Assembly: GCA_943325745.2 (NCBI GenBank)
Contig: CALPQP020000009.1
Coordinates: forward strand, 1-12,058
DNA length: 12,058 bases
DNA from: Gulosibacter massiliensis
GTDB lineage: Bacteria; Actinomycetota; Actinomycetes; Actinomycetales; Microbacteriaceae
Direction: 5' to 3'
The position numbers and the translations under genes were made by a program. Positions 1 through 6,070 of this stretch are shown here, one piece after another (the first letter of the stretch is position 1; every line of letters starts with the position of its first letter). Under the pieces are notes generated by a model that searched no databases, was not told the DNA's origin, and saw only the letters and a list, made by a program, of their open reading frames with translations.

Positions 1-670
1 GTGGCCCCTTGTCGGACTCGTCGTCGCACTTGCGGTCCTCTTGATTGGAATAGTTGCTGCGCTGGTCTTCCGACCAACAGAGACCGCACCGATCCCGAGT
101 CCGTCGCCAACAGACTCGTCAGTCCCAACCCCTACCCCGACTCCTACCCCGACCGACCCATTATCCGGAAACGTGGTCGTCACCGAGGATGAATTCATCG
201 GCCTAACAATCAACCAAGTGAACGAGAAGCTCGACAGTATGGGTCTTCGACTCGACGCCGTGACCGGTAACATCGCGACGTCTCTCGATCTGGTCGGAAC
301 GGCCTACCGAGTCAATCCTGAAGGAAGCGTCCCCCCTAACACGCTCATCGCGGTCTACTTTTTCGATACGATCCCGACGCCAACGTCTCCGGGGGCCCTG
401 ACCGTAAGCGCGGGTCCGTACACCGCAGGATCAACGATCGCTATCTCGTGGCCAACGTATCGCGAATGTCCTGCAGATTTTGACCTCGATTCCTATGAAT
501 TCACTGTCAACGGTGGTTCATTCGCGAACGTCAGCACCTTCGGGCCGCGGACCACTGCGGCCGATCTCGTCATCGACGACAACACCACCGAAATTCGCGT
601 GTCCTATATCGTCCGCTGTGGAAACCTCGCGTCAAATCCGTCAGAAGATCTGGTGATCCCCGTTGAGTGA
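1..670 (+). CDS. PknA-like Ser/Thr kinase, C-terminal part (TM + PASTA + Ig-like), 5' truncated
   Basis: The reading frame is open from base 2, so the gene starts upstream of the window; about 222 residues are visible. They begin with a hydrophobic helix (about residues 1-23), then a Pro/Thr/Ser-rich linker (24-55), then one PASTA-like repeat (about 56-122, with a DEFIGLTINQVNEKL stretch). A C-terminal beta-rich domain (about 125-222) contains two Cys residues (ECPADF and VRCGN) that could form a disulfide. PASTA domains bind peptidoglycan fragments or lipid II outside the cell. The missing N-terminal part is inferred to be a cytoplasmic kinase domain, because this segment directly precedes pknB, as pknA does in actinobacteria. 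The kinase domain itself is not seen. The M. tuberculosis PknA lacks PASTA, so this architecture differs. Its stop overlaps the next start by 8 nt, which suggests co-translation. Confidence 0.75.
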   Translation, partial: WPLVGLVVALAVLLIGIVAALVFRPTETAPIPSPSPTDSSVPTPTPTPTPTDPLSGNVVVTEDEFIGLTINQVNEKLDSMGLRLDAVTGNIATSLDLVGTAYRVNPEGSVPPNTLIAVYFFDTIPTPTSPGALTVSAGPYTAGSTIAISWPTYRECPADFDLDSYEFTVNGGSFANVSTFGPRTTAADLVIDDNTTEIRVSYIVRCGNLASNPSEDLVIPVE

Positions 671-2462
671 CAATTCACAATCCCGAGCAATCGGATTGGA
701 TTCCATTCTGAATTCCGAGTTCCTCTTCGGAAATCGCTATCGTCCCGAGGCATTGATTGGGCGCGGCGGAATGGCTAACGTTTACGTCGGTACCGACACG
801 CGATTAAGGCGACGAGTCGCGATAAAGACGCTTCGACCCGAGGTAGCGGTCGATTCAGATTCTCGCAAACGATTCCAGCGCGAAGCTCATTCGGTAAGTG
901 CGATGGGACATCCGAACATCGTTCGTGTGTACGACGCAGGCGAGCAGATAATCCCCGATGTGTCTGCAGAAACTCCCATTCCATTTATCGTCATGGAGTA
1001 CATCGATGGCAAAATCCTTCGACGACTCATGGATGCGGGTGCGTTCGAACCGAAGGTGGCGGTGCACATCGCGCTAGGAATTCTCGACGCACTCGATGAG
1101 TCCCATCGATCGGGAATTATTCACCGGGACATCAAGCCGGGAAACATCATGATTACCCATTCGGGGCTCGTTAAAGTGTGTGACTTTGGCATCGCGCAAG
1201 CCGTCGAGGATCCGACGAATGACCCCTCGGCGATTGTCGGGACCGCTCAGTATTTCTCTCCTGAACAAGCAAAAGGTGACATCATTGACGGTCGCAGCGA
1301 CCTGTACTCTACGGCCGTCGTGCTTTTCGAAATGGTCACCGGCGCCCCGCTGTTCACCGGAGACACATCGGTGTCGATTGCGTTTCAGCATGTAACCCAA
1401 ACAGCCCCTCGAGCGCGCAGTCGGCGCCCAGAGTTGTCACCGGAGCTGGACATGGTCATCGCTAAAGGTTTAGAAAAAGATCGCAAAGCTCGATATCGGA
1501 CCGCGGGCGAGTTTGCCATGGCTTTGAGGTCCATATCGAATCTGGTTGGCGGGGGACGTGTAGATCGTGCAACCAGACCACCCGAAACTCCGCCGATTCC
1601 CGTTTCGAGCATCGCAACGGGTGAGCCAGGGCTGCGTGGGGATTCGCAATTCGCCGTAGAATCAGGGTTGAGCAACAACGCCAAGCCCAACGGAACAGAC
1701 ATGGATCTCAACGACCTTCGACCACTTCTCACCAGCGACACGCCCCCGAAGGCAAATGTCGTCCGCTCGGCGCTTCTCGGTGCTGCCGGACTTTTGGTCG
1801 TTGCCTCGGTGATTGTTGGAATGATGTACTGGGTGCTCACCTTGAACTCAGGCAACACCATTGGTTCTCTCGCCGTCGCGATGCCCGATGTGACGGCAGA
1901 ATCGTTCGAGACGGCCGAGTCTGAATTGACAGCTCTGGGCCTCGCCGTCGTCCGACGTGTTGAGGTAAGCGAGACCGTCCCCAAAGGGACTGTCATTTCC
2001 ACATCGCCCGAAGCCGGCGTGAATCTTGCTGTAGGAGAGATTGTGACAGTTGTTGAGTCCTCCGGCAAACCAGTCAGCGCGGTTCCGTCCATCGATTTCA
2101 TGACAATAGCGGATGCGACGACAGCGCTCGAAGGGGCTGGCTTTACCGTTGGGACGGTTACACCGGGCTATTCTCCAAACGCTTTAGTCGGCGCTGTCGT
2201 CGGCAGTGACCCTAAAGCTGGAACCAAACTTTCGGCTGGCAGTGTCATTGACATCGTCGTCTCTAACGGCAAAATCAGCATCCCCGATGTGGTGGGGATG
2301 AGCGTCGGTCAAGCAACGGGACTTCTTCAGGGGTCGTCCTTGCAGCTCGATGTGACCGTGATCCCCGACACCACTTGTGGTGGGCAGACGATCGGTTCGC
2401 AGTCGATCAAGGGTGAGGCCCCTCAGCATTCGAAGATTTCGATTGTGTACTGCACTGGGTAA
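663..2462 (+). CDS. pknB: PASTA-domain Ser/Thr protein kinase PknB
   Basis: This is a complete membrane receptor kinase of 599 residues. The kinase domain (about 24-290) has every catalytic element: glycine loop GRGGMANV (33-40), VAIK Lys55, helix-C Glu74, HRDIKPGN (154-161, catalytic Asp156), DFG (174-176) and activation-segment GTAQYFSPE (193-201). A juxtamembrane linker (about 291-368) leads to one transmembrane helix (about 369-393) and three extracellular PASTA repeats (about 402-467, 468-536, 537-599). The last repeat holds Cys572 and Cys597, possibly disulfide-bonded. Such kinases sense muropeptides or lipid II and phosphorylate division and cell-wall proteins. The start is a TTG that overlaps the upstream gene by 8 nt. 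A later TTG at 696 is possible but leaves a very short lead to the kinase fold. The gene ends 4 nt from the convergent pabA stop. Confidence 0.95.
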   Translation: MSDNSQSRAIGLDSILNSEFLFGNRYRPEALIGRGGMANVYVGTDTRLRRRVAIKTLRPEVAVDSDSRKRFQREAHSVSAMGHPNIVRVYDAGEQIIPDVSAETPIPFIVMEYIDGKILRRLMDAGAFEPKVAVHIALGILDALDESHRSGIIHRDIKPGNIMITHSGLVKVCDFGIAQAVEDPTNDPSAIVGTAQYFSPEQAKGDIIDGRSDLYSTAVVLFEMVTGAPLFTGDTSVSIAFQHVTQTAPRARSRRPELSPELDMVIAKGLEKDRKARYRTAGEFAMALRSISNLVGGGRVDRATRPPETPPIPVSSIATGEPGLRGDSQFAVESGLSNNAKPNGTDMDLNDLRPLLTSDTPPKANVVRSALLGAAGLLVVASVIVGMMYWVLTLNSGNTIGSLAVAMPDVTAESFETAESELTALGLAVVRRVEVSETVPKGTVISTSPEAGVNLAVGEIVTVVESSGKPVSAVPSIDFMTIADATTALEGAGFTVGTVTPGYSPNALVGAVVGSDPKAGTKLSAGSVIDIVVSNGKISIPDVVGMSVGQATGLLQGSSLQLDVTVIPDTTCGGQTIGSQSIKGEAPQHSKISIVYCTG

Positions 2463-2466
2463 TGGT

Positions 2467-3102
2467 TCAGGAGTTCATGAGCGGACTGAGTGTTCGCGCA
2501 AGGCGTGAGACGCCAATCATTCCAGTCGATTCGAGCCAGTTTCCGATCATCGTGTAGCCGCCCTCTGTCATTACCGACTCGGGGTGAAACTGGACACCCC
2601 ACAGCGGTGCGGTGACGTGTGCGACAGCCATGATGACGCCACCGTCGGTCCGAGCGGTAATTCGGAGTTCTGCCGGGGTTGTGCCGTCCACGATGGCGAG
2701 AGAATGATATCTCGTTGCGCGAAACGGGCTCGGCACACCATCGAACATCACCGAATTTTCGTGCACCACCGCGCTGGTCTTCCCGTGCATCAATTCGTCG
2801 GCGTGCGTCACGACACCGCCCATTGCTTCGGCGATGGCCTGGTGGCCGAGACACACTCCGAGCAAGGGGATGTTGTGGGCCAACGCATAGCGGATGATGG
2901 GGATCGACAACCCTGCATCTCCCGGTGTTCCCGGGCCGGGCGAGATGAGAATGCCATCAAAACCTTCGAGCCGCTGGGAAATTTCAACCTCGTCAAAGCC
3001 ATCGTTTCGAATCACGACGATTTCTGCTCCGAGCTGCCGAATATACCCGGCGAGCGTGTAAACGAACGAGTCGTAATTATCTAGAACAAAGATTCTCGTC
3101 AC
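2467..3102 (-). CDS. pabA: Glutamine amidotransferase, component II of anthranilate/aminodeoxychorismate synthase
   Basis: This 211-residue class I glutamine amidotransferase supplies ammonia from glutamine to chorismate for para-aminobenzoate (folate) or anthranilate (tryptophan) synthesis. It starts with the family hallmark FVLDNYDSF. It has the oxyanion segment SPGPGTP (54-60), nucleophile Cys84 in GVCLGHQAIAEA, and the His173/Glu175 pair in QFHPES. The length matches stand-alone family members. I chose the GTG at 3102 because the conserved N-terminus starts there and GGTGGG lies just upstream; the frame remains open further 5' but without family similarity. The GTG overlaps the stop of the 52-residue gene as GTGA, so the two are translationally coupled. 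trpG and pabA cannot be told apart by sequence alone; the pknB neighbourhood gene is annotated as either in actinobacteria. No chorismate-binding partner is in the window. Confidence 0.93.
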   Translation of the reverse strand: MTRIFVLDNYDSFVYTLAGYIRQLGAEIVVIRNDGFDEVEISQRLEGFDGILISPGPGTPGDAGLSIPIIRYALAHNIPLLGVCLGHQAIAEAMGGVVTHADELMHGKTSAVVHENSVMFDGVPSPFRATRYHSLAIVDGTTPAELRITARTDGGVIMAVAHVTAPLWGVQFHPESVMTEGGYTMIGNWLESTGMIGVSRLARTLSPLMNS

Positions 3103-3257
3103 TGACCCACCGTCGATTCGGACTGAATGAAGTTTTCCGCGACCCACGGGAAAACCCAGTCGACGCACAGCGACAGGATAACTATGCCGAGAACGACTGC
3201 CTCAATAACCTTTAGCCAACGTGGTCCTGGAAGGACTCGCCACAGTGCGGAATACAT
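3099..3257 (-). CDS. 52-residue single-pass membrane protein between sortase and pabA
   Basis: This small ORF begins with ATG at 3257 and encodes 52 residues. It starts MYSALWRVLPGPRW, followed by one hydrophobic helix (about residues 16-40, VIEAVVLGIVILSL then WVFPWV) and a short polar tail ending STVGQ. Its TGA overlaps the pabA GTG as GTGA, which strongly supports translation. A purine-rich GGAAGGGA lies about 12 nt before the ATG. From memory, small proteins with an N-terminal LPGP-W signature and a W-FP-V motif occur at this position in other Microbacteriaceae; a homology search would be needed to confirm that. Its function is unknown. A 76-nt gap separates it from the sortase stop and contains CATAAT (3322-3327 on the minus strand), a possible -10 element, so pabA and this gene might also be transcribed separately. 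Confidence 0.8.
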   Translation of the reverse strand: MYSALWRVLPGPRWLKVIEAVVLGIVILSLCVDWVFPWVAENFIQSESTVGQ

Positions 3258-3333
3258 GTTCAGTCGGTTCCCTTCCGTGTGTTTGCGGCACGATGACCAT
3301 CTTCTTTGACGCTACCGTCTCTGATTATGGATT

Positions 3334-4095
3334 TCACCAATCGCCGGCGACTTCCGATGGAGCGCCCCTCTCCCGGGGAACGAAGGATTCGAAAACTGAA
3401 TATGCGATGAATCGTTCTGAAATCGTCCCTTTCGGGTGGCAGGTCGTCATGGTGAGTATTCGCTCCTTCGCGACAATTGACGTCCTCGGTACATCGTTGA
3501 GCACCGTCAATTCACTCGAGTAGACGAATTCCATATTCCGAAATCGATAAACGTACCAGCCTTCTTTCGTCTCGATGTAGATTCGGTCACCGATACGAAG
3601 TTGGTCAATTTGACCGAACGAAGCGCCGAAGGTCCCGCGGTGCGCGGCGAGGGCAAAGTTTCCCAACGCGCCAAGCGCTGAGCTTGACGAGTAATGGCCG
3701 ACACCCGCGGTGTAGTCATTGAGAACGGTCTTCAGATCAACGGATTCTTCGATGGTCCTTTCGAAATGTTTACCGAATCGGGGGACCATCATTGTCGCAA
3801 ACGATTTGCCCGGTTGCACCAGTTGAACGACTGGCGGATTCGGTGATCGGCCCGCTCCCTGCGAGGTACCACTCTCGCGATCGAACTCGATGACTACTGG
3901 AGCACTAATTTCCCAGGATTCGGAGAGAGACGTGGCCGCTGAGGCCTGCTGAGCGCCCGCATCGATATCGCCAAGCCACACGTACCACAGGTAGAAAAAC
4001 AACACGATGACGCCGAGTGTGATGAGAACATCACTCCCAATTTCACGTAAACGCGCAACCTTGCGTTTCCGGCGGAGCGCGCGACGAGAAGACAT
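3334..4095 (-). CDS. Class E sortase
   Basis: This is a cysteine transpeptidase that anchors surface proteins or pilins to the cell wall; class E enzymes are the actinobacterial type and typically recognise LAXTG-like motifs. From the ATG at 4095 it has 253 residues. They comprise a basic cytoplasmic N-terminus, one transmembrane helix (about 22-42), and the extracellular beta-barrel. Catalytic residues by that numbering are His152 (AAHRGT), Cys219 (TMTTCHPK) and Arg228 (SERFIAYS). An in-frame TTG at 4104 lies only three codons upstream and overlaps the stop of the sortase remnant (TTGA); neither has a clear Shine-Dalgarno, so the ATG is preferred. The pknB-pabA-sortase neighbourhood is common in actinobacteria. 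No candidate LAXTG substrate was found among the window's proteins. Confidence 0.92.
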   Translation of the reverse strand: MSSRRALRRKRKVARLREIGSDVLITLGVIVLFFYLWYVWLGDIDAGAQQASAATSLSESWEISAPVVIEFDRESGTSQGAGRSPNPPVVQLVQPGKSFATMMVPRFGKHFERTIEESVDLKTVLNDYTAGVGHYSSSSALGALGNFALAAHRGTFGASFGQIDQLRIGDRIYIETKEGWYVYRFRNMEFVYSSELTVLNDVPRTSIVAKERILTMTTCHPKGTISERFIAYSVFESFVPRERGAPSEVAGDW

Positions 4096-4100
4096 CTCGT

Positions 4101-4298
4101 TCAATTTTGCTGCACCACGGCCGACACCTCAGTCGGTGTGCCGTTTTCCCGAGGAACGAAGGATTCACAAACTGAATATGCGGTGAATCGTTCCGTTGCC
4201 GACAATTTCGGATGACAGGTTGTAATCGTGAGACTACTTTCTTGTGCATTGATGGTGAGGGGCACGTCCCCAAGTCTAACGACGGTTTCCGGGCGCAA
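4101..4298 (-). pseudogene. Truncated second sortase copy (C-terminal remnant)
   Basis: This minus-strand frame (65 residues from a TTG at 4298; open from 4319) ends with a segment closely matching the C-terminus of the adjacent sortase. It has LTITTCHPK against LTMTTCHPK, then ERFTAYSVCESFVPRE against ERFIAYSVFESFVPRE. The catalytic Cys and Arg are kept, but the membrane anchor, most of the barrel and the catalytic His are absent, so it cannot be an active sortase alone. By hand alignment of 4146-4232 with 3370-3456 about 69 of 87 bases agree, including a 14-base identical run. The simplest reading is a tandem duplication followed by loss of the 5' part of the upstream copy. Its TGA overlaps a possible TTG start of the intact sortase. 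It may still be transcribed as leader sequence. Confidence 0.8.
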
Positions 4299-4309
4299 TC
4301 GGGTGTCGG

Positions 4310-4315
4310 TATGCT
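4310..4315 (+). promoter_or_regulatory. Probable -10 element of crgA, leaderless transcript
   Basis: TATGCT ends exactly 6 nt before the crgA ATG, which would place transcription start on the A of the start codon. No Shine-Dalgarno precedes the ATG, which agrees with leaderless translation, common in actinobacteria. No good -35 hexamer is visible. The -10 element lies within the open frame upstream of the sortase remnant. Confidence 0.45.
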
Positions 4316-4321
4316 GGAACT

Positions 4322-4567
4322 ATGGCAAAGAAAACTTTTGACGACGCCGTCCCTAGCAACAATTCGTCGCGCGCCGCTCAGGATGCACCTAACCCAGTTT
4401 GGTTCAAGCCCATTATGTTCGGCTTCATGCTTCTTGGCCTCGCGTGGATTTTGACGTTCTACGTGAGTGCCGGTCTGTTTCCAATTCCGTCTGTCGGCGC
4501 TCTCAATATTGTTATCGGGTTTGGTTTGATGTTCATCGGATTCCTGATGACCACTCGTTGGCGCTAA
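4322..4567 (+). CDS. crgA: Cell division protein CrgA
   Basis: CrgA is a small actinobacterial divisome membrane protein that interacts with FtsZ, FtsQ and penicillin-binding proteins and links septum assembly to peptidoglycan synthesis. The 81 residues show the family layout. A polar cytoplasmic N-terminus (1-24) precedes the signature NPVWFKPIMFG, a first transmembrane helix (about 29-50), a short PIPSVGALN loop and a second helix (about 59-76). It ends with the typical TTRWR. Length is normal for the family. The neighbours (pknB, sortase, ppiA, rhomboid) match the usual crgA locus. It probably has its own leaderless promoter. It is divergent from the sortase and convergent with the rhomboid gene. 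Confidence 0.96.
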   Translation: MAKKTFDDAVPSNNSSRAAQDAPNPVWFKPIMFGFMLLGLAWILTFYVSAGLFPIPSVGALNIVIGFGLMFIGFLMTTRWR

Positions 4568-4572
4568 CCCCG

Positions 4573-4607
4573 AATTACAACCGTGTAATTATCCACTTTT
4601 GTGGATA
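4573..4607. terminator. Two adjacent perfect hairpins between convergent crgA and rhomboid genes
   Basis: AATTACA-ACCG-TGTAATT (4573-4590) and TATCCAC-TTTT-GTGGATA (4590-4607) are perfect 7-bp inverted repeats with 4-nt loops, sharing one base. They lie in the only spacer between two convergent genes, so a bidirectional terminator is plausible. Neither has a following T-run and the first stem is AT-rich, so termination strength is uncertain. The second hairpin also reads as an inverted pair of DnaA boxes. Confidence 0.45.
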
Positions 4608-4620
4608 TCCCTGTGGGTAA
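4589..4620. promoter_or_regulatory. Cluster of three near-consensus DnaA boxes
   Basis: Against the consensus TTATCCACA there are three 8-of-9 matches: TTATCCACT (4589-4597, plus), ATATCCACA (4608-4600, minus) and TTACCCACA (4620-4612, minus). The first two face each other across 2 nt and form the arms of a hairpin, so they are not independent. The third is independent. Conserved synteny suggests the locus is near dnaA/oriC. A role in titrating DnaA or in local control is inferred, not shown. Confidence 0.4.
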
Positions 4621-4626
4621 GTTCCT

Positions 4627-5184
4627 TCAGCGTCGCGTTCGCCGCAAAAGCAGCGTTGTCACGAGTCCACCGATTAACCCGCCGATGTGGGCTTCCCAGG
4701 CAATACCGGGCACGACGAATCCGATTGCCAGGTTGAGGCCAAGGATGACGAGAAGCGACACGTTGTTGCCGCCAAAACCCCTATTGATGAAGAAAAGCGC
4801 AGCGAAGAGGCCAAAGATTCCCGCCGACGCGCCGACCGTCAACGATCCTGGGTTCAGGACCATGACGGCAAAGCATCCGCTGATAACCGACACTGTGAAG
4901 ACGAGCAGGAATCGTGCCGACCCGATTACACGTTCGATCAGGTTGCCGAGAACCCACAGAGAGTATCCGTTAAACATGACGTGCATGATTCCACCGTGAA
5001 TGAATGCGGACGTGATCAGTCGCCACGGTTCCGCCCACATCAACGGCGGGTAAAACCCAAAGTAGTAAACGAGGGAATCGCCAAACACGAATTGGGCGAG
5101 GTAACCGAGCGCGATAGCACCCAACAGCGCGAAGGTGGCCGGCGTTCTACTTCGTCGAATACTCGACCACAGTTGGCTTGTCAC
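4627..5184 (-). CDS. Rhomboid family intramembrane serine protease
   Basis: This 185-residue multi-pass membrane protein has the core six-helix rhomboid fold. It contains the WRLITSAFIHGG loop (54-65), HVMFNGYSLW (68-77) with the conserved Asn72, the catalytic serine Ser120 in GASAGIFG (118-125), and the catalytic histidine His166 in AHIGGLIGG. These enzymes cleave transmembrane substrates inside the bilayer; no substrate can be inferred here. It starts with GTG at 5184, overlapping the ppiA stop as GTGA, so translation is coupled to ppiA. The C-terminus is short and basic (LLLRRTRR). A rhomboid gene beside ppiA and crgA is usual in related actinobacteria. All catalytic residues are present, so it is probably active. 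Confidence 0.95.
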   Translation of the reverse strand: MTSQLWSSIRRSRTPATFALLGAIALGYLAQFVFGDSLVYYFGFYPPLMWAEPWRLITSAFIHGGIMHVMFNGYSLWVLGNLIERVIGSARFLLVFTVSVISGCFAVMVLNPGSLTVGASAGIFGLFAALFFINRGFGGNNVSLLVILGLNLAIGFVVPGIAWEAHIGGLIGGLVTTLLLRRTRR

Positions 5185-5702
5185 GAGACAGTGATGCGAG
5201 ACATAACGACGGGCTCAATCGGCTGGTCATTCGGTCCGGTCGCGACCGATTCGATGGCGGTCACAATTGCGCGGGACTCGTCATCCGAAACCTCGCCAAA
5301 AATTGTATGTTTTGCCTGCAACCACGGTGTTGGTGCGCTAGTAATAAAAAACTGCGATCCGTTTGTGCCGGGGCCAGAGTTAGCCATCGCCACGATAAAG
5401 GGTTGGCTGAAGTTGAGCTCCGGGTGAATCTCATCGCCAAACTGGTAGCCGGGACCACCAAAACCCTTTCCAAGAGGATCGCCACCCTGAATCATGAAGC
5501 CCGGAATTATTCGGTGGAAAACTACACCGTTGTAGAGCGGCGTAGTCATTTTTTCCCCTGACTGGGGGTGCGTCCATTCCTTGGTTCCATTGGCGAGACC
5601 GACAAAGTTCTCGACCGTTTTCGGCGCGTGGTTGCCGAAAAGATTGATTCGGATATCCCCGTGATTGGTGTGGATTGTTGCGGTCTGTGTGTGAATTGAC
5701 AT
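5181..5702 (-). CDS. ppiA: Cyclophilin-type peptidyl-prolyl cis-trans isomerase
   Basis: This 173-residue single-domain cyclophilin catalyses cis-trans isomerisation of Xaa-Pro bonds. Active-site motifs are VVFHRIIPGFMIQGGD (60-75, catalytic Arg64), ANSGPGTNGSQFFIT (107-121) and the KHTIFGEV segment (131-138). No signal peptide is present, so it acts in the cytoplasm. I chose ATG 5702 because the cyclophilin fold begins there; the upstream open extension has no family similarity. GAGG lies about 11 nt before the ATG. It heads a two-gene operon with the rhomboid protease, which overlaps it by 4 nt. The gene corresponds by synteny to M. tuberculosis ppiA near the origin. Confidence 0.94.
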   Translation of the reverse strand: MSIHTQTATIHTNHGDIRINLFGNHAPKTVENFVGLANGTKEWTHPQSGEKMTTPLYNGVVFHRIIPGFMIQGGDPLGKGFGGPGYQFGDEIHPELNFSQPFIVAMANSGPGTNGSQFFITSAPTPWLQAKHTIFGEVSDDESRAIVTAIESVATGPNDQPIEPVVMSRITVS

Positions 5703-5776
5703 GTGACTATTCTGCCTCGTCTCGATGTGCGCTCGAGCCACTGGTGAGTCATAATGTAAAGGTCGAAGGAGTAACA
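5703..5776. promoter_or_regulatory. Divergent promoter region ppiA / 97-residue membrane protein
   Basis: This 74-bp spacer must hold both promoters. CATAAT (5750-5755, plus) is a fair -10 element for the rightward gene, and its complement region gives CATTAT (5756-5751) for leftward transcription. CAGAAT, 6 nt before the ppiA ATG, could instead give a leaderless ppiA transcript. No convincing -35 was found for either. A strong Shine-Dalgarno GAAGGAG (5765-5771) fixes the rightward start. Confidence 0.4.
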
Positions 5777-6070
5777 ATGGCCCGGTCATATTCGCGAGAA
5801 CGCGCCATGCTTCGCGATGCCGCAAACTCTGCATTCGGTCGTCAGCGAGACGTCCTTGAGTCCGCGGGACGGTTACTTGGCGGTTTGAGTCAACTAACGG
5901 GCCGGAAGCTCATTCAGAAAACACCGCTCGCGCCCAAGAAATCAGGGATTGGTGGCTTTATTGCCGCGGGGCTTGCGGTGGCTATTGTCGCTGGTGTCGC
6001 GTACGTCGCGTGGCAGCTGCTGCGAACCGATGACAACGCCTGGGTCGACGATGAATTCGATGTCGACTAG
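5777..6070 (+). CDS. 97-residue single-pass membrane protein of unknown function
   Basis: I do not recognise a named family. The 97 residues have a basic cytoplasmic-looking N-terminal half (1-55, rich in Arg, Lys, Ala and Gly), one transmembrane helix (about 58-82, GGFIAAGLAVAIVAGVAYVAW) and a very acidic tail (DDNAWVDDEFDVD). The start is fixed by GAAGGAG 5 nt before the ATG; the frame is open further upstream but without a ribosome-binding site. It sits at the end of the conserved crgA-rhomboid-ppiA block, and small proteins of this kind with an acidic D-x-W-V-x-D ending seem to recur there in Microbacteriaceae (from memory, unverified). Its TAG lies in a CTAG palindrome shared with the stop of the convergent reductase gene, giving a 4-nt tail-to-tail overlap. 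Confidence 0.82.
   Translation: MARSYSRERAMLRDAANSAFGRQRDVLESAGRLLGGLSQLTGRKLIQKTPLAPKKSGIGGFIAAGLAVAIVAGVAYVAWQLLRTDDNAWVDDEFDVD

Noticed and set aside
1..192. 63-residue ORF at the left edge in frame 1
   Set aside because: Arg/Pro-rich shadow of the kinase linker frame, which reads as a membrane helix and Pro/Thr linker in frame 2.
1385..2101. 238-residue minus-strand ORF opposite pknB
   Set aside because: It is low-complexity Ser/Thr/Arg sequence opposite a clear kinase with intact motifs; a shadow frame.
2463..2466. Terminator between pknB and pabA
   Set aside because: Only 4 nt separate the stop codons and no hairpin with a T-run was seen around them.
4687..5427. 246-residue plus-strand ORF opposite rhomboid and ppiA
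   Set aside because: It spans the junction of two well-supported genes on the other strand and has a composition typical of antisense frames (rich in Arg, Asp, His, Glu).
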